Positions 62,085 to 64,000 of a DNA stretch of 64,000 bases are shown one piece after another. The translations under genes and the position numbers were made by a program. Source of the stretch: Viscum album (Eukaryota > Streptophyta > Magnoliopsida > Santalales > Viscaceae); NCBI GenBank assembly GCA_963277665.1, contig OY728158.1, positions 598,014,818 through 598,078,817 of the forward strand. The letters run 5' to 3'. Position 1 is the stretch's first letter; every line of letters begins with the position of its first letter. The notes under the pieces are model-generated. The model saw nothing but the letters and a program-made list of their open reading frames with translations, was not told the DNA's origin and searched no databases.

Positions 62085-62690
62085 CTTATTTTTATTTTAT
62101 TATAGATTATCCCCCTTTTAAGGTTTTAAGGGGAACCCGTACATGACCCGTAGGCCCAAGGCACAAGGCCCAACATGACCCGCAATACATTACCCAAAGG
62201 CCCAGAGGCATACCATGCCCAATACATGACCCGTAGGCCCAGCCCACTAGAACATTCCCTCCCCATCATCTTGAATCATTGATAGCCTTAGCTCCCCACC
62301 TCACATTGCTGATCGGCTAGCATTGCCCCATAAAAAGATGCATTGTGCCTGGTCTCGATGGCGGCTGCCATACCCTCTCATTCTTCCAATCCAGTTAGCT
62401 CTGTATCTGGTGGCTGCTACTCCTGTTGCTCTGATCCTCTTCTGGGGCATGTTCTGTGTGAACTGGGCTACTCCATGGTCTACGTGAACCGAAGGCCCTG
62501 TGGCCCAAAGGAATTTGATGGCCCGAAGGCCCTGGAGACCAATAGGACCAAACCGGTGGCCCAAAGGTCCAAATCAGGTGAATAGTTCTGGCTGCTACAG
62601 TACCTAACAATAACTGCTACAGTACAGATACAGTACTGAACATTAACTGCTATAGTACTGCTACAGTGACTACTACAGTACTATTACAAC
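62085..62690. other. Extra ~0.6-kb segment within the element 7 gag linker
   Basis: Between the knuckle (62720) and the normal linker (62084) lies sequence unlike gypsy Gag. It has a T-rich left edge, many GGCCCAAAGG/AGGCCCAAGG words (62145-62240 and 62490-62570) and a CTACAGTAC cluster (62595-62685). It looks like an insertion or captured filler, but I found no terminal repeats or target duplication. Overlapping open frames on both strands here (62301-62610) resemble no protein that I know. Confidence 0.5.
62590..62690. repeat. CTACAGTAC repeat cluster
   Basis: At least five exact or one-base variants of CTACAGTA within 100 bases, separated by 8 to 30 bases, two with AACATTAACTG/AACAATAACTG between. 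Irregular short tandem repeat. Confidence 0.7.
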
Positions 62691-62699
62691 CTCTACACT

Positions 62700-63621
62700 C
62701 CACTGGATTTCGCGTACACTACCTCCTCATATGTCCCGGCACCCCACATTAGTGACAGATAGGAGTACCACCTGAGAAAAGGGTTTGACCACCACTGACG
62801 TCACGAGAGTCCTCATAACGCCGCTTCTTCCCAGAAGCAGATCCACTAGAACCCTTAGGTGCCGAACTGCCCTGGTTCACACTGTCTAATTCTCTCAAAT
62901 TCCTCTCGGTGATCAAATCCTTATTGATAATCTCTGAAACGGTCATCAACCTAAACACGTTAACCTATGACCGGATGGCGTAACACATCCTAACCTCAAA
63001 ACACCTAGCGGTTGTGAGATCATCAGTAGCTATTGTAGGAGAAAAACTCTGTAACTTGGTGAAAAGGGACAAATATTCCTTGACTATTATGGTCCCTTGC
63101 TGCAGATTCATAAACTCCCTAGCTCTATCAGCCCTCAATGTTTGGGGAAAGAAATAATCATAGAAGATGGTCGGGAAATCAGTCTAGATCATATCTCTCT
63201 ACTGCCCTGACTGGGTGATGACATCCCACCACCTCTTGGCTGAACCACGTAGCATATAAGCTATGAGCTTGACCCTCCACTCTGGAGGAGTCTCGAGGTG
63301 CTCGAAGATGGTCAGAATAGCCTCCAACCAGGACTCCGCAACAAGTAGTCTTCCATCTCCCATACAACTAGGAGGATGATTCGACTGAAACACGCGGGTC
63401 AACCCCACCATACTCGGGACAGGTCGCACTCCACCATGCATACTCTGCATCGTACGCAAGAATCTCTCATGAAACTGGGCATCAACACCAATCTCAGGAA
63501 TGGCAAGAGGAGCCACGGTTGGCTCAATAGGAAGATCAATTGGCATCTCAGGGACCGCCACCTCACGAATGTGATCGTTTTTGCCTTCAGCACGCGCGAC
63601 TCAAGGACGTCTCAGAGGCAT
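62700..63621 (-). pseudogene. Element 7 gag
   Basis: It starts at the ATG at 63621: MPLRRP, then a TGA at codon 7 where related elements have arginine (CGA to TGA, a CpG-type change). The piece 63561-63199 reads ESWLEAILTIFEHLETPPEW and ends AYMLRGSAKRWWDVITQSGQ, the capsid block. After a stop, LMNLQQGTIIVKEYLSLFTK and, from 62958, FRLMTVSEIINKDLITERN follow. The CCHC knuckle at about 62765-62715 is CH, stop, C, then GVPGHMRR, stop, C: the spacing C-x2-C-x4-H-x4-C is kept with two stops inside it. Gag would form the particle. Confidence 0.85.
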
Positions 63622-64000
63622 AGTGGTACAATGCCAAACGAACATCTCAAAAGAAGGAACCAAAAAATTAAATGTTGAACTCTAGAATCTAGGACAGGTA
63701 CTAAGCCTTCCTACCCGTATGATCACCTATACACATGCATATGAATTCTTAGCAAAACCTTCAACTATTAAACCTTCACTTAACCTAGTGACATGGAATT
63801 TCCCAGCCCATAAGGGCCCATAATTCTCATTAACTAAAAGATGACACACACTTGGATTTCATTTATAATTTACTTGTGCTAATTAACTATTTTAATTTCC
63901 TTTAAAATAAATGATTGGTTTAGTTGGAATTTCATTTTCCGATCAATAAGGGCCCATAAACCTTATGAACCAAAGAGTGACACCCACAAAAACCACGTCA
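63622..64000 (-). other. Element 7 untranslated leader, with an internal duplication
   Basis: Sequence upstream of gag on the minus strand. Two similar blocks occur at 63794-63856 and 63924-63985; both contain GGAATTTC, then ATAAGGGCCCATAA and AAAGAKTGACAC-type words, about 130 bases apart. The primer site and 5' LTR are not reached. Confidence 0.55.

Larger units (their letters stand above)
56164..64000 (-). mobile_element. Element 7: young Ty3/gypsy chromovirus, minus strand, 5' LTR outside the window
   Basis: On the minus strand the order is leader, gag (from 63621), protease, RT, RNase H, integrase, chromodomain, polypurine tract and 3' LTR (58413 to 56164). It is the least decayed element: domains are separated by single stops and shifts, and CpG is still common. 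It lies in the interior of element 5; the five bases before it are TGATG. The 5' LTR and the matching target duplication are beyond 64000. It probably belongs to the Tekay/Del-type chromoviruses, judged from the pol sequence and the chromodomain. Confidence 0.9.

Noticed and set aside
62301..62610. Overlapping open frames on both strands as a captured gene
   Set aside because: Frames are short, rich in repeated GGCCC-type words, and match no protein that I know.

Overview
The window looks like nuclear, intergenic DNA of a flowering plant with a large, repeat-rich genome. I found no host protein gene, tRNA gene or rRNA gene that I can support. Almost everything recognisable is a retrotransposon or a piece of one. 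Most of it is old: AT-rich, nearly without CpG, and full of stop codons and frameshifts. The exceptions are two younger, GC- and CpG-richer pieces, at 51.4-53.6 kb and from 56.2 kb to the end. All boundaries and family calls come from reading the bases by eye, with no database search.

Layout from left to right. (1) 1-3571 is the right part of a long terminal repeat (LTR) of a family called LARD-like here. It is followed to about 9.6 kb by eroded sequence holding one recognisable Ty1/copia Gag-protease remnant at 7.5-7.9 kb. (2) 9613-17495 is a decayed Ty3/gypsy chromovirus-type element on the minus strand (element 1). (3) 17496-51267 is a plus-strand gypsy element (element 2). Its 5' LTR is split by a 25-kb insertion; its gag-pol runs from about 45.0 to 49.45 kb and its 3' LTR from 49524 to 51267. 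(4) The insertion, 18533-43726, is a LARD-like element (element 3) with about 4.5-kb LTRs in ancestral form and a 2.4-kb non-coding centre. Its left LTR holds an 872-bp CACTA-type DNA transposon. Its right LTR holds a complete plus-strand gypsy element (element 4, 30327-41316) with 3-kb LTRs, a tRNA-iMet-type primer site and recognisable gag, protease, RT, RNase H, integrase and chromodomain. (5) 51268-56163 is a second member of the element 2 family (element 5). It is inserted a few tens of bases before the end of the element 2 3' LTR, and its own LTR is interrupted by a copia-like solo LTR (element 6, 51429-53648). (6) 56164-64000 is the youngest gypsy chromovirus, on the minus strand (element 7). 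It has a 2.25-kb LTR, a polypurine tract and a gag-pol in modest disrepair; its 5' LTR lies outside the window.

The order of events can be read from the nesting. Element 2 landed in an LTR of element 1. Element 3 landed in the 5' LTR of element 2 with a near-perfect 5-bp target duplication. Element 4 and the CACTA element landed in the LTRs of element 3. Element 5 landed in the 3' LTR of element 2, then element 6 in the LTR of element 5 and element 7 in the interior of element 5. No element looks able to move on its own: each has lost catalytic residues or carries stops.

I found no evidence for a new biological system. The more unusual points are the LARD-like family with three ~190-bp modules kept in all three LTR copies, two LTRs packed with short CpG-rich motifs in both orientations, and the depth of the nesting.
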